Assembly: GCA_025618425.1 (NCBI GenBank)
Contig: CM046842.1
Coordinates: forward strand, 34,176,688 to 34,240,687
DNA length: 64,000 nucleotides
DNA from: Heliocidaris tuberculata
Lineage: Eukaryota > Echinodermata > Echinoidea > Camarodonta > Echinometridae
Direction of reading: 5' to 3'
A model generated the notes under the pieces. It did not search any database, had not been told where the DNA came from, and was given only the letters and a program-made list of their open reading frames with translations. Below, in pieces: positions 10,441 through 19,930 of this stretch. The position numbers were made by a program, and so were the translations under genes. How positions within the stretch are numbered: position 1 is the first letter of the stretch; each line of letters begins with the position of its first letter.

Positions 10441-11271
10441 TATCTTTTACCATAAAGATAAAGTTGAGTTCTGGTCATGAGATTGAATTGTGAAAGAAAC
10501 TGTCCCAAAACAACTGGGAAAGGTTGGTATTATAGCACATAAGAATTCGTGTATGCTGTAAGGTTTTAGAATCACCACAATGATAAGAAATTGACTTATC
10601 CTGCTGAGAGTCACATGCACTGCACACAAAAATGTGTATATGGGACTTGATCTACACACAAATGTTCGGCCCGAACATTGCAGCTGTTTCTTGTCATATT
10701 TTGAATGTGAGAGCATTTGAAGAACAATCCTTTTCAAGGGACATAACATCTACTATGATATTCTTCCAAACTAATATAAAAAGAATGAGAAAGCTCATAA
10801 ATTATGTTTTACCTTTCCCAGAACTCAAGCTTTCCTTTAAACAGACAGTGATGTAAATTTTTTCTCAAAATCAAAAAAAGAATTAAGTGATCATTGATGT
10901 CCCTCCCCGGGAGAGTGAATTTTAGTAAATTTAGAGTGAAAATTCACTCTTTCTTTTTCAGAGAGCACTCAAATATAAATCGATATTCACTCCTAAACAA
11001 ATCATCACTGACATCACTCCCGGGGAGTGAAGATAGAGTTGAAATTCACTCTGTTTTTAGAAAGAGTTCTTGTGAATTTTTAAGTAAACCGAAACATCGT
11101 TTAAGTTAGGGGATGTGTTCGATTCCTGTCTTTGTACATTCCCTTATAATTTCTGAAAATAGAACGACAGGAGTATATCTTAAAAATACGATGTGGTGAA
11201 AATGGATAAAGACAAAAATGATGCAACTAATACCAATAGGAAACCCTGACAAAGATGAAGAGAAAGATCGA
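10441..11271. other. no gene recognised; weak ~123-bp direct repeat
   Basis: No exon is seen. Between about 10895 and 11090 a CCCGGGAG / AGTGAA...ATTCACTCT motif occurs twice, about 123 bp apart, with clear divergence, so an old tandem duplication is possible. AGTGAA/TTCACT words make it locally self-complementary. Confidence 0.4.
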
Positions 11272-11275
11272 TTAA

Positions 11276-11681
11276 CCCTTTCAGGACAGGAATTATTTAA
11301 GGGCTAAATTGATCACATTTTGATCTTCAAATTGGCAATAACTATATTTTTCTTTTAGTGCTACATGGTTCTAATAAGGTGTGATGTTATTTAAAACAAT
11401 ATTCATGGTTAAAAATTTTGTTGAAAAGTTGAAAAATTGCCAATTTTGATGAAAAACAATGGTTTTAAACCTCTCAATGTGTTGCCAATTTAAGGATTTT
11501 AAAGCTTATTCTTGTTTTAAAAATTCCTGGCATCAAACGCAATGTGGTCATGAAACAAAAATACATTAGTGGGTGCAGAAATTTTTGCTCTTTCTACTCA
11601 TGCATCTTGTATATTTTTTAGAGCTCTGAATCAAAAGTTATTGAGCCAAACCACAAAATGTGGTCAATTGTCTTGAAAGGG
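11276..11681. mobile_element. piggyBac-type MITE (406 bp)
   Basis: TTAA target duplications lie at 11272-11275 and 11682-11685. The element starts CCCTTTCAGGACA and ends TGTCTTGAAAGGG, terminal inverted repeats matching at 12 of 13 positions. TTAA duplication plus CCCTTT termini is the piggyBac hallmark. There is no open frame, so this is a non-autonomous derivative. Confidence 0.8.
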
Positions 11682-12039
11682 TTAAAAAAGATGAGCGATG
11701 GAAATGAAGAAGGGGAGAAAAGGAAGAAGTGGAATGATGGAAAGACAAATGAAAAATAGATGTATTGAGGAGATGTGGAAAATAACAACAGTTTGAAGGA
11801 TAGGCATTGACTAACAGAAAATGAAAGTTCAACAGATTTTATTTGTTGTCATTTGAAAAAGACTTCTCTTGTCATATGTCCCCATAGTATCTTTATATGG
11901 AATAAGATTTCGCTACATACAGGAAAGATACCTTTACCGTTCTGAATAGATTTTATACAAAGAAAACAGAAACACAAATGATCAAAATGATGAATAGATA
12001 ATCAATCAATCGATCAACCTATATACTCTTTTCCTTTAA

Positions 12040-12528
12040 AGGGGGTACCCAATGCTGAAACAATGTTAGTTCATTTAAAAGATCATGATTTTATTAGCAG
12101 AAAATCATCTGTCTTAAGTTTTTTTTTAATTCGTGTTGCCAGAAAAATCCCCGAAATATGGTAAGACTTCAGGATATTTTGGCCCCTCAGCTGTGTCCCA
12201 ATTTCAGCTAGGTAACCACAATGACGTCAAAGTGGTTACCCAGGTTCGCGTATTGCAGATGTGTTGCGCGCTAGACTGTACAAAATGCATTACACCTTGC
12301 GCGCATTTTGCTATAATTGCGCGACAAGGTAACCACTTTGACGTCATTGTGGTTACCTAGCTGAAATTGGGACACAGCTGAGGGGCCAAAATATCCTGAA
12401 ATCTTACCATATTTCGGGGATTTTCTGGCAACACGAATTTAAAAAAAAATTTAAGGCACATGATTTTCTTCTAATAAAATCATGATCTTTTAAATGAACT
12501 AACATTGTTTCAGCATTGGGTACCCCCT
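12040..12528. mobile_element. fold-back MITE with ~200-bp arms (489 bp)
   Basis: Left arm 12040-12240 and right arm 12329-12528 are near-perfect reverse complements around an 88-bp loop. TTAA lies at both outer edges (12036-12039 and 12529-12532). Termini are AGGGGGTACCC/GGGTACCCCCT. TTAA plus purine-rich ends fits Kolobok- or piggyBac-type elements. Each arm carries its own inner palindrome, GGTAACCAC...GTGGTTACC around GACGTC. Only a few substitutions and small indels separate the arms. Confidence 0.9.
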
Positions 12529-12532
12529 TTAA

Positions 12533-13470
12533 AGCTGGGTAAAATTCTACCCAATATCGGGTAAAAAAGAAACATGCTTGTTTATTTGGTGAATATATAA
12601 CACAATGTTGGGCCGAATTCCACCAATTTGGGGTACATTTTACCGAATATTTTGTCAAATTTCACCTAACAAGTGTAACGTGAATGCTCCGACATATTGC
12701 AGTACACTGATTTCAAATTGTGACAGAAATAGTTTTAGATGGAATACAGATTTCGTCTTTTGTGTCATGTAATTATGCATAGTCTTACTCTAAGGATAAG
12801 GTTTGGTTTTAGGTGTAACAAAATGTACATCTTGAATAATTGCATTATGTGTCACGTTACTAATGTTCCAGTGGTTTGTAGTACTAATTTTAACACGAAG
12901 TTACTTAAACGGTTCTCACATATAACATCAATGAGTGCAGACCTTTCATTATAAATGCATAGAAAAACACTAAAAATCATAAGGGCGATAATCGTTGCAT
13001 GGCTCGTTCATTACAGCGTGGAATGGTTTATACCACTGCCTGTGGGACAAAGAAAGAGGGACAGCAGGAGGATGTTTCGAGAGGGAAGGACAGTGACAGA
13101 GATATATATGTGTATGAAAAGAGTGAAATGGGAGAGGAAGGGCGTTGAAAAGAAACATTATTTGTGCCTTCTTGATGCAATTTGTTTTAGAGATATAATA
13201 ATTCATCGCTTTAATATAAATAGACTTGCAGTATAGTGTCAAATGTTTTTTAATGGTTCTGTTGTTATGAGAAGTACTGGTCTTGGTATCGTAGAATATT
13301 CAGAATCTGAGAGCGACTGTTTAAAAAATATCAAATTATGAAATTGAAAAATAGTATTTATTTCACCGTTTTTGTCGGTAAAAACATGTAACTCAATATG
13401 TCTACATGTAATGCATTCTATCGGATTGCTTCTAATAAAAAAAAAAGAACATTATTAGTATTTTATCGTT
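12533..13470. other. no gene recognised
   Basis: AT-rich sequence with short open frames that lack domain motifs, splice context or composition bias. Nothing further is seen. Confidence 0.5.
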
Positions 13471-13479
13471 CTTGATCAT

Positions 13480-13528
13480 CTTCTTCTTCTTCTTCTTCTT
13501 CTTCTTCTTCTTCTTCTTCTTCTTCTTC

Positions 13529-13583
<55 letters not shown>

Positions 13584-13700
13584 CATCATTATTATTATTA
13601 TTATTGTTATTATTATCATCATCATTAGGCCTATTATTATTATTATTATCATTATCATTATTATTATTATTGTTGTTGTTGTTGTTCTTGTTCTTGTTGT
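13480..13700. repeat. compound CTT/ATT/GTT microsatellite
   Basis: A (CTT)n run is followed by (ATT)n with CAT interruptions, then (GTT)n and TTGTTC. It creates long poly-Leu and poly-Ile/Arg open frames that should be ignored. Confidence 0.95.
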
Positions 13701-13738
13701 TGTTACCATCACAAGTATCAAATATGCGCCTGGCTTAC

Positions 13739-13836
13739 CCTCGAGGTTTATTATATGCTCTACTTCCACTTGGAAGGTGCTCTTCAAATTACGTAAGAAT
13801 GCATCCAGGCCCGCATCGGTACTGCATCTTACAATC
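13739..13836 (-). CDS. possible internal exon (unidentified, LRR-gene context)
   Basis: On the minus strand a strong pyrimidine tract and acceptor (TGTTCTGTACAACAG) precede a 98-nt open stretch ending at a donor, CGAGG|GTAAGC. One frame stays open across it and gives residues such as GLDAFLRNLKSTFQ; the other frames stop. It lies 2.5 kb downstream of two other candidate minus-strand exons and could be a later exon of the same gene. The phases are not symmetrical and I recognise no domain, so this rests mainly on splice-site quality. Confidence 0.25.
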
Positions 13837-13989
13837 CTGTTGTACAGAACAAACAAAAAAAGTAAAACTTTTACTTAATAGCTTTGCATGCTCTAAATTC
13901 CTGATCTTTCTCCTTTTATATTCCCTAGTGGATTGTAAAATATCATGTGTGATCCTATGTCGAACCTCCAAATAAATTGGTTTTGACAA

Positions 13990-15624
13990 TGCAGAAAATC
14001 TGAGAGAGAGAAATCAGAGAAAGTTTGATGCAAATCCGACTTTAAAAAAATTATCTATTTAAATTCGATCCATCATCAAATTAGGCCACAAAGCATATGT
14101 GTTAAGGAGAGGGCAGGAAGGATGTTTTTATTTGCAAGAAATGGCCATATATTTATGTAAAAAAAACCTCTGTAAAGGGGTTTCTACAGAAGAAAGAAAT
14201 GAGATATACCACTTGTAAGGTACTAGGATAAAAGGGGGCAGATTTCATTTCAATTGGTGAATGAAAATGACAAGTCTACCTTTCACATGAATGTGACATC
14301 GGCACTAAAAGAGTTAAGGATACTAAAGTTATGAAATTTAAAAGCTGTAATGGACCAAACTATCATTCGCAACTCCATGAAGAAACATTTTGAGCACCTC
14401 ACCAATTTTTTTCATAAACTAAATATTCTATCCAAAAAGAGATTGTGACCAGGCTACACAAAACCTCCAAAAGGTCGCCAGATATGAAATTTTAGTTAAG
14501 GTCTGATTCTGAAAGAGGAGATTCTCGGCTTTAAAATGATATATAACTCATTAGCATTGGATATTTATAACTCATTGTACAAAGAGCAGAATGCACAGTC
14601 CCTCAGAATGTTACTTCTGAGAAATAAGGGTTTAAAGTTTATTGAAGCACTCTGACTTACAAGGTCTTGTGGTAAGATGACAAAAGGAGGATAAGAACTC
14701 AATAAGAATTTCTATGAAGGGATTATCAGATTGTCCTAAAACTTGGCATACTAATTAGGCACATCCTGCTCATGATAGTGCACAAGTATCAATGCAAGAC
14801 CTCTTTTTCAAATTTATGAGAGATCAAAATGAGACAAGTATTCAGGGTCGTTAAAAAAGAAAAGTAATACAACAAAATCCAGAGAAGACAAACAGAAGTC
14901 TAATACAAAACTGTCAAAAAATACCACTTTTAGATTGTTTTGGTGCCTCCAAATTTTTAGATTACTTAGAAAAAAGTATACTCTTTCCGGAAATATCCAA
15001 AACTAAAATTTGACCATGCCAACCAAAAACACATTCATTGAGCTCTAACTGAAAATCACACAGTGCGACTTTTTGGTGGTTTTGTGGTGCCTGGTCACTT
15101 ATGTAATCTGTATGATGTAGATATATTACTGAATATTTGTTTTAAACAATCAAATTAAAAACATATCGATATCTTCATTCTACTAATGACTTCCTAAATA
15201 TGTATTCCACAGTGGTTCACAGCATCAGAGTAGTGACATGATTCTAAACTTTACAAAGGATCTCAAAATCATTTTCTATCAAGGGGGCCTACTCTGAGTC
15301 TGAAGGTCAAATTAGCAGGGAATTTCTTGCAACAAGAATGCTCAGTACAATGTCATTTAAAAATGTCGAGAAGATGGCTCTTTTTTACCAGAAAGGGTCG
15401 TGCAATAAGAACTCCGATCACACCCTTACTCCTTTCCTGGGATGACCATGTAGGCCCGAATCAAGAGAATTAATGTGAAGGATTCCTCAAGTTCTTGTCG
15501 GAAGATCAAGGCAGTGTGAAGATTAATGAAAGTATCATCTCTTGATTTAGCATTTATTTAAAAATGATATTTATGAAAAGCAGGAGAAATTAAGACACCA
15601 GAAAAGGGAGAAACATATACTATA
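13990..15624. other. no gene recognised
   Basis: AT-rich, mostly unique-looking sequence without a convincing exon on either strand. If the flanking exons belong to one minus-strand gene, this would be intron. Confidence 0.45.
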
Positions 15625-16124
15625 CAGTGTGAGTCAATCAAAAGGAAACCCATATTCATGCCCCAATATCTTCAAAACTAAGTAAAATCGCTGAAATATA
15701 TTATAATGGTATGATAGGTTATGAAGTCTTCTTTAATTTAATAGGCTGTTATTCAAAATCCGATAATGAATGACTGATCACTGGACAATTAGAAGGAAAA
15801 AAAATTGCCAAAGTCATCTTTGCCCAAGTTGGGGCTGAATTGTGTTCAGTTACTTATGTGGGTATATTCAACTGGAATGGAGATCATTCAACCAACCTTA
15901 GGTTGACCTTCCATTTCACTCAAGACTTGTGTAGAGACAAATTTTACATGAATCTGAAAAAAAATGTTACTGTTCAGCTGTCCATAGTTGGATTTTATTG
16001 ATCAAGGTGTCAAATAAAGGAAACATGATAGGCTTTGAATGAGTATCTTACATTAAATATAAATGTACTGATTGCAACGATATTTAGGTTTAAATCTGGG
16101 TTTCGTTTCTATTGACTCACATTG
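15625..16124. mobile_element. Tc1/mariner-type MITE (500 bp)
   Basis: TA dinucleotides flank the ends (15623-15624 and 16125-16126). The termini CAGTGTGAGTCAATCAAAAG and the reverse complement of the right end (CAATGTGAGTCAATAGAAAC) match over about 36 bp with few differences, continuing into GAAACCCA-ATT. No transposase frame remains. Confidence 0.8.
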
Positions 16125-16378
16125 TATATTAGGACGAAATAAATAAATACATTATATTTCACCTAATTGTCTCTACTTGGATGCTCTGTGTTGCGCTGAG
16201 TGATTCCAAGATCAATTTTATGTCTGTATTGCCGATGTCGAGATTGCTTAACGTTAACTGCATGAGTTGGGGGAAGGCTCTCAGAAGGTCTTGGCCATTG
16301 ACGAAGCCTCCCCTGTGAGTGAAAATGGATTGCGATCGTATTTATGTCTCTTAATGACGATCTCTGTTACTCCTTGCA

Positions 16379-16534
16379 TTACATGTAGCTTTCTGATCTC
16401 GTATCATACGTGAACTTGACATTAACCCTCGTCATAATGTCAGACATCTTCCAACAAGGCTGCCATTCCTTCGGTGTCTCATCATCCACTCTTAAATCAC
16501 GCAGAGATATTAGTGGACCACTTTGATCATCAAC
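16379..16534 (-). CDS. probable exon of an LRR/NLR-like gene (second exon seen)
   Basis: The minus strand has a good acceptor (CATTTTCCTTTTCAG) directly before an open stretch of about 51 codons. It starts VDDQSGPLISLRDL, contains a WQPCWKMSD segment and ends at TAA (16379-16381). It could instead leave at a donor-like CAT|GTAATG at 16383/16382. Reading phase at the acceptor is 0, matching the phase-0 donor of the exon at 17202-17366, so the two join in frame. The composition is mixed and protein-like, not repeat-derived. I cannot name the domain of this piece; its assignment rests on the upstream neighbour. Confidence 0.45.
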   Translation of the reverse strand, partial: VDDQSGPLISLRDLRVDDETPKEWQPCWKMSDIMTRVNVKFTYDTRSESYM

Positions 16535-17201
16535 CTGAAAAGGAAAATGAGAATGTGAGCCTGGTTTATTCAATGTCTACTGAATATTTTGAAAATTAAT
16601 TTCAACAGGTAGCATTTCTGTATGGTGTTTAACAAACTCTACAATTAGACACGAGGCATGCAAAGCCTCCTTGTGTCTTAATGATTAGAATTGTTCACGT
16701 TTCTTCTTTGATCTTCTATTAATTTCGGTCTTTTCAAACTGGCTAAAATAACATCCGCATGACCTGACCTGACCCGAGTAATGAAATTTTGCTTGTTACA
16801 AAAGGATATATATAAACTTAAATTAGTCCCGATCATGGAATGTCTACAATAACCGTTTTAATAGAGAACCATTAAATGTGTGTTACTGACTTTTACAGTC
16901 ATGTACTCTCAGTCAGTATTCGCCTGATCATAGGTGATTATTTTAACTATACAGTGTTTGATCTGCCCTATAAGTGTTAAAACATAGCAGGACTGGTGAA
17001 TATAATCAAACCAAGATCATTTATGAAATGCAACCAGTTATAATAGTTACTCTATCAATGTGACTCAGTTATATTATGGAATACGAAATGTTTATAAAAA
17101 CAAGTGCTTCTTCAAATTGCATTCCCAATATTCCCTTCTCGGATAACTAAACCTGAATTTCGTTTGGGGGCTTATTGCAACTTTGAAGTCAACTTGTATA
17201 C
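16535..17201 (-). other. probable intron between the two LRR-gene exons
   Basis: AT-rich, no coding signal. On the minus strand it begins with the GT of the upstream donor (17201-17200) and ends with the AG acceptor at 16536-16535. Confidence 0.4.
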
Positions 17202-17366
17202 CTCGGCTGATGCTCCAACTGAATTAGACGTTTTGTAGAAGTCGTCATGAACTTGAAAATCGTCGCGTTTCAAGGTTTTCAGATGAGACAGCCTGCAGAT
17301 AAACTGGGCTAGATGGCGTGATGGTGCGGAATTAAGACCAGTACGACTGAACTTCAAATTCTCAAT
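17202..17366 (-). CDS. probable leucine-rich-repeat exon (NLR-like)
   Basis: The exon is bounded on the minus strand by an acceptor (TTATTATTTTATGCAG) and a donor (GCCGAG|GTATAC). It is exactly 165 nt (55 codons), phase 0 at both ends, which suits two LRRs of about 27-28 residues. The translation has an LRR-like HLAQFICRLSHLKTL segment followed by HDDFYKTSNSVGASAE. From memory, this resembles the repeat pattern of echinoderm and other invertebrate NLR-type immune receptors (LAEFIC...L.DL...HDDFYST...ASS). NLRs are cytoplasmic sensors in which LRRs bind ligand or self-inhibit; no NACHT or death-fold domain lies in this window. The locus is a fragment with upstream sequence disrupted by a LINE tail, so it may be a pseudogene. 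Confidence 0.5.
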
Positions 17367-17419
17367 CTGCATAAAATAATAAGTGCCCCAGAATGCTAGC
17401 CTATCCATGAAAAGACTTT

Positions 17420-17692
17420 GGAGACGGAGATAAATCTGCTATTTCTTGATTTTTTTTTTCTTTTTTATCTTTTAGATTTGATTTTTTTGGTGTTTTTTTT
17501 GTATGTTATGATTGTTGTTTAATATTGTATATGTAAATAGGTACTGTAAAGGCGACCCCACCACAAGCCAAGTGCTTCTTGGGACCCTCGCCTCCTTCCA
17601 CCACGTTCTTTTTGTGAATGTATTTGTATTTGATTATGATTATGAGAAGGAAATAAATGTATTTTGAATCTGAATCTGAATCTGAATAAACT
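17420..17692 (+). mobile_element. LINE 3' end with (TGAATC)n tail
   Basis: The segment runs through a CCACCACAAGCCAAGTGCTT 3'-UTR-like block and an AATAAA-like GGAAATAAATG (about 17649-17659). It ends in repeated TGAATC hexamers at about 17665-17690. A short A/T-poor 3' UTR finished by simple repeats is typical of L2/CR1-like LINE tails. No coding part remains. Confidence 0.5.
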
Positions 17693-18085
17693 TATTATTG
17701 CTGTTAAACGATAATACAGGCAGTGTCTTCACAATGAGTACAAAGTGTAGAGCGTTAAAAAAGGCTAGGGAGTGTTGTAAGCATATTGTAGTGAGCCTGC
17801 CTCTACGTCGATAGATCTCAAGAAAATTGATTTTTTTTTCTTATCTAGTTACATTCTAATTCATTTTTTTTTTTTTGGGGGGGGGGAGGGAAGGATGCCG
17901 CATCCGTTCTAATCGAAATATATGATTGAAATTTATGGGTGTCAGAGGTGTTTGTTGTTGTGAAATTGAATACTGAAGACAGACAAAAACAGGCCGGTTA
18001 AAAATAAATAAAATAATAAATTGCTTATTGAATACGTCGTTTGTAATCTCGCAACTGTGCTTTGTGTGTGCGCGCGTGCGTTTTT

Positions 18086-18137
<52 letters not shown>

Positions 18138-18197
18138 TGCGTGCGTGTGTGTATATGTGTGTATTTTGAAAAACAAAAGTATGTGTGGTCCAGTGAG
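17693..18197. other. low-complexity stretch
   Basis: Contains T and G homopolymers at 17865-17888 and a (GT)n microsatellite from about 18088 to 18160. Long open frames across it are repeat artefacts. Confidence 0.7.
18088..18160. repeat. (GT)n microsatellite
   Basis: An almost pure GT run with GC and AT interruptions toward its 3' end. Confidence 0.95.
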
Positions 18198-18330
18198 GTG
18201 CCGTGGTCCAGTTCTTTAAGGCGCTTGACTGGAGATGCGAGGATTGGGCGTTCAATCCCCGGCACGGCACTTATGCCCTTGAGGAAGGCATTTTATCTAC
18301 ATTGCTCTTTTATCGTACATCAAATATTAA
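18198..18330 (+). mobile_element. tRNA-derived SINE (head region)
   Basis: A 73-nt tRNA-like head (18198-18270) begins GTGCCGT and ends ACGGCAC, a perfect 7-bp acceptor-type pairing. It has an A-box-like TGGTCCAGTTCTTTAAGGC and a B-box-like GGGCGTTCAATCCCC. The T-stem does not pair properly, so a working tRNA is unlikely. The following CTTGAGGAAGGCATTTTAT resembles the body of tRNA-derived SINEs in marine invertebrates (family knowledge, not searched). Confidence 0.6.
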
Positions 18331-18839
18331 AATGAAGTGATATAGGCATATTGATACACCGGCGAGGGCATGTGTGTTATATTTTTTTTTAAAAGTGTGT
18401 GTTTGCGTATGTGTGAGTGATGGAAAGGGAAGGGTATGTGTTTTGGGTGCAAGGAGGTCAGTACAATGTATATGCAGTAATTGATATACATGTATATTGT
18501 TTCCCTTGTTCATGGGGGGGGGGTATTTTGTGAAAAGATTTCATTCAATGCTTTCTTTACAGTTTGGAATTTCAGTTATTCATTTCTAGAATATTTACAT
18601 GATAATGTGCTTTATTGGTTATACACTTTCATTGAATTGTTGATTTATGATTAGGAGGAAAAGTTAGTTATTAATCAGGGCCCAGTATTATAAAAGAGTT
18701 GCGGTTGGTTACAACATTATGGTCATTTGGGGGGGGGGGGGGGGGTGAAACGATCATTTGCCTTCTCCGTGTGTATTGCGAAACGCATGAGCGAACAGCC
18801 CGCTGCTTGTGTGGGGGACTATGGCGTGCCCTTGGTGAC
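18331..18839. other. no gene recognised
   Basis: AT-rich with G homopolymers at about 18513-18521 and 18729-18745. A CAGGGCCCAGTATTATAAA stretch at 18676 recalls a dispersed repeat terminus, but no partner end is found. Confidence 0.5.
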
Positions 18840-19160
18840 ATTAAGGTTCGATGGAAGAAAGATCGATCGAAAAACAGTTCGATGGTAAAAACATCGATCT
18901 TTTCCCTAGCGTTTGGTGCCAAAAAGGATCGATGGCAGAAAGATCGCACATTGAAGGGTTCGATGATCAAATCATGCATATATTTTCCATCGATGTTTGT
19001 ATTGACCAATCACAGGACGTAAAACAGCGGACAAATGATCCATCCATACCTACTGAACATCTATCGAAGAATTCTTAGAGAGATCAACAGATCGACAGTG
19101 TATTTGTGCAGTGTGCCGTTTTGACAAAAATGGTCGATTGGGTTAGGGGTATAGTTGAAA
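18840..19160. repeat. degenerate GATCGATGG-rich stretch at satellite edge
   Basis: GATCGATG/TTCGATGG words with AGAAAGATCG recur at irregular intervals. The same words form part of the 158-bp satellite monomer that begins just downstream. This may be diverged or ancestral relatives of that monomer. Confidence 0.5.
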
Positions 19161-19510
19161 CCTTCGTTACTGAAGATTGAATTGGAAAGATCGATGTTAC
19201 CAAAAAGTAAGCTAATAAACAGTCCATTGGTAGTTTGAAAGGGGAACATTTCCTCTACGAAGAAAATCATCTATGAGTTGTAACTAAACATCGATGTATC
19301 TTTTTGCAACTGGCGATTTAGTCTAAACTATCTTAGCAACGAATAATGCTTTTTTTTTTTACTTTCGCGTGTCTCGCAAGGAAGACTAGCTCTAAGAGGG
19401 CAAAGTTTCTTCTACGAAGAAAATCATCGATCGATGTGTTGTAAAGAAAGATCGATGTAGTCTAAACTATCTTTGCAACGAATTATGCGTTGTTTACTTT
19501 CGCGTGTCTC
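19161..19510 (+). repeat. diverged 158-bp satellite monomers
   Basis: About two imperfect copies of the 158-bp unit: TTTTTGCAACTGGCGA, AACTATCTTAGCAACGAATAATGC, TTTCGCGTGTCTCGCAAG and TACGAAGAAAATCATC. They carry more substitutions and indels than the arrays at 27.8-29.0 and 41.5-59.4 kb, as expected at an array edge. Confidence 0.8.
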
Positions 19511-19930
19511 GCAAGCTAGACTAACATTTTGTTGTAAGAAATGTATTAACTTTATTCATCAATACCCCGTAATGAAAGGAGGACAGAGAATCAAGTTGAT
19601 GATTTAGATTAGGAGAACTCCCAACATGTACAGCTCATGTTTACTATGTCAAAGCTAGCTAGTGCATGCAAAGTATACAAACTTCTTCTGCATGGACACT
19701 AACTCAAGCTCTTATCCCCCATCTGTTGTGTTAATTAAGGGTCATGACCTCCATGGACCCGTTGTCATGACCACTGGAAAACCGCCTGTTTACCCAAGGA
19801 TTAACCAACGGGTATCCGGCGCATAACACATTAAAAGAGTGATGGCTTGCCTTGTTAGTTGCCATTATTGTTGCTTTGGTTCATGACCAACCTGAAGTGA
19901 GCGCACAGCCCCAGGGCACAGTGAGATATT
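19511..19930 (+). repeat. satellite long module, truncated copy (plus orientation)
   Basis: Contains the module landmarks CTAGACTAACATTTTGTTG, CATCAATACCCCGTAATG, TTAATTAAGGGTCATGACC and CCGCCTGTTTACCCAAGG. It breaks off near 19870, before the GAA-tract half of the module, and is replaced by a short unrelated stretch leading into the ~208-bp satellite. Confidence 0.85.

Noticed and set aside
12404..12658. 84-residue minus-strand frame and its neighbours
   Set aside because: It lies partly in the right arm of the fold-back MITE and has no protein-like features.
13472..13975. Poly-leucine/poly-isoleucine open frames
   Set aside because: Produced by the CTT/ATT/GTT microsatellite.
18198..18270. 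Functional tRNA gene
   Set aside because: The length is 73 nt and the acceptor-like pairing is perfect, but the T-stem does not pair and a SINE-like body follows.
17856..18335. His-Thr and Cys-Val repeat frames
   Set aside because: Translation of the (GT)n/(CA)n microsatellite.
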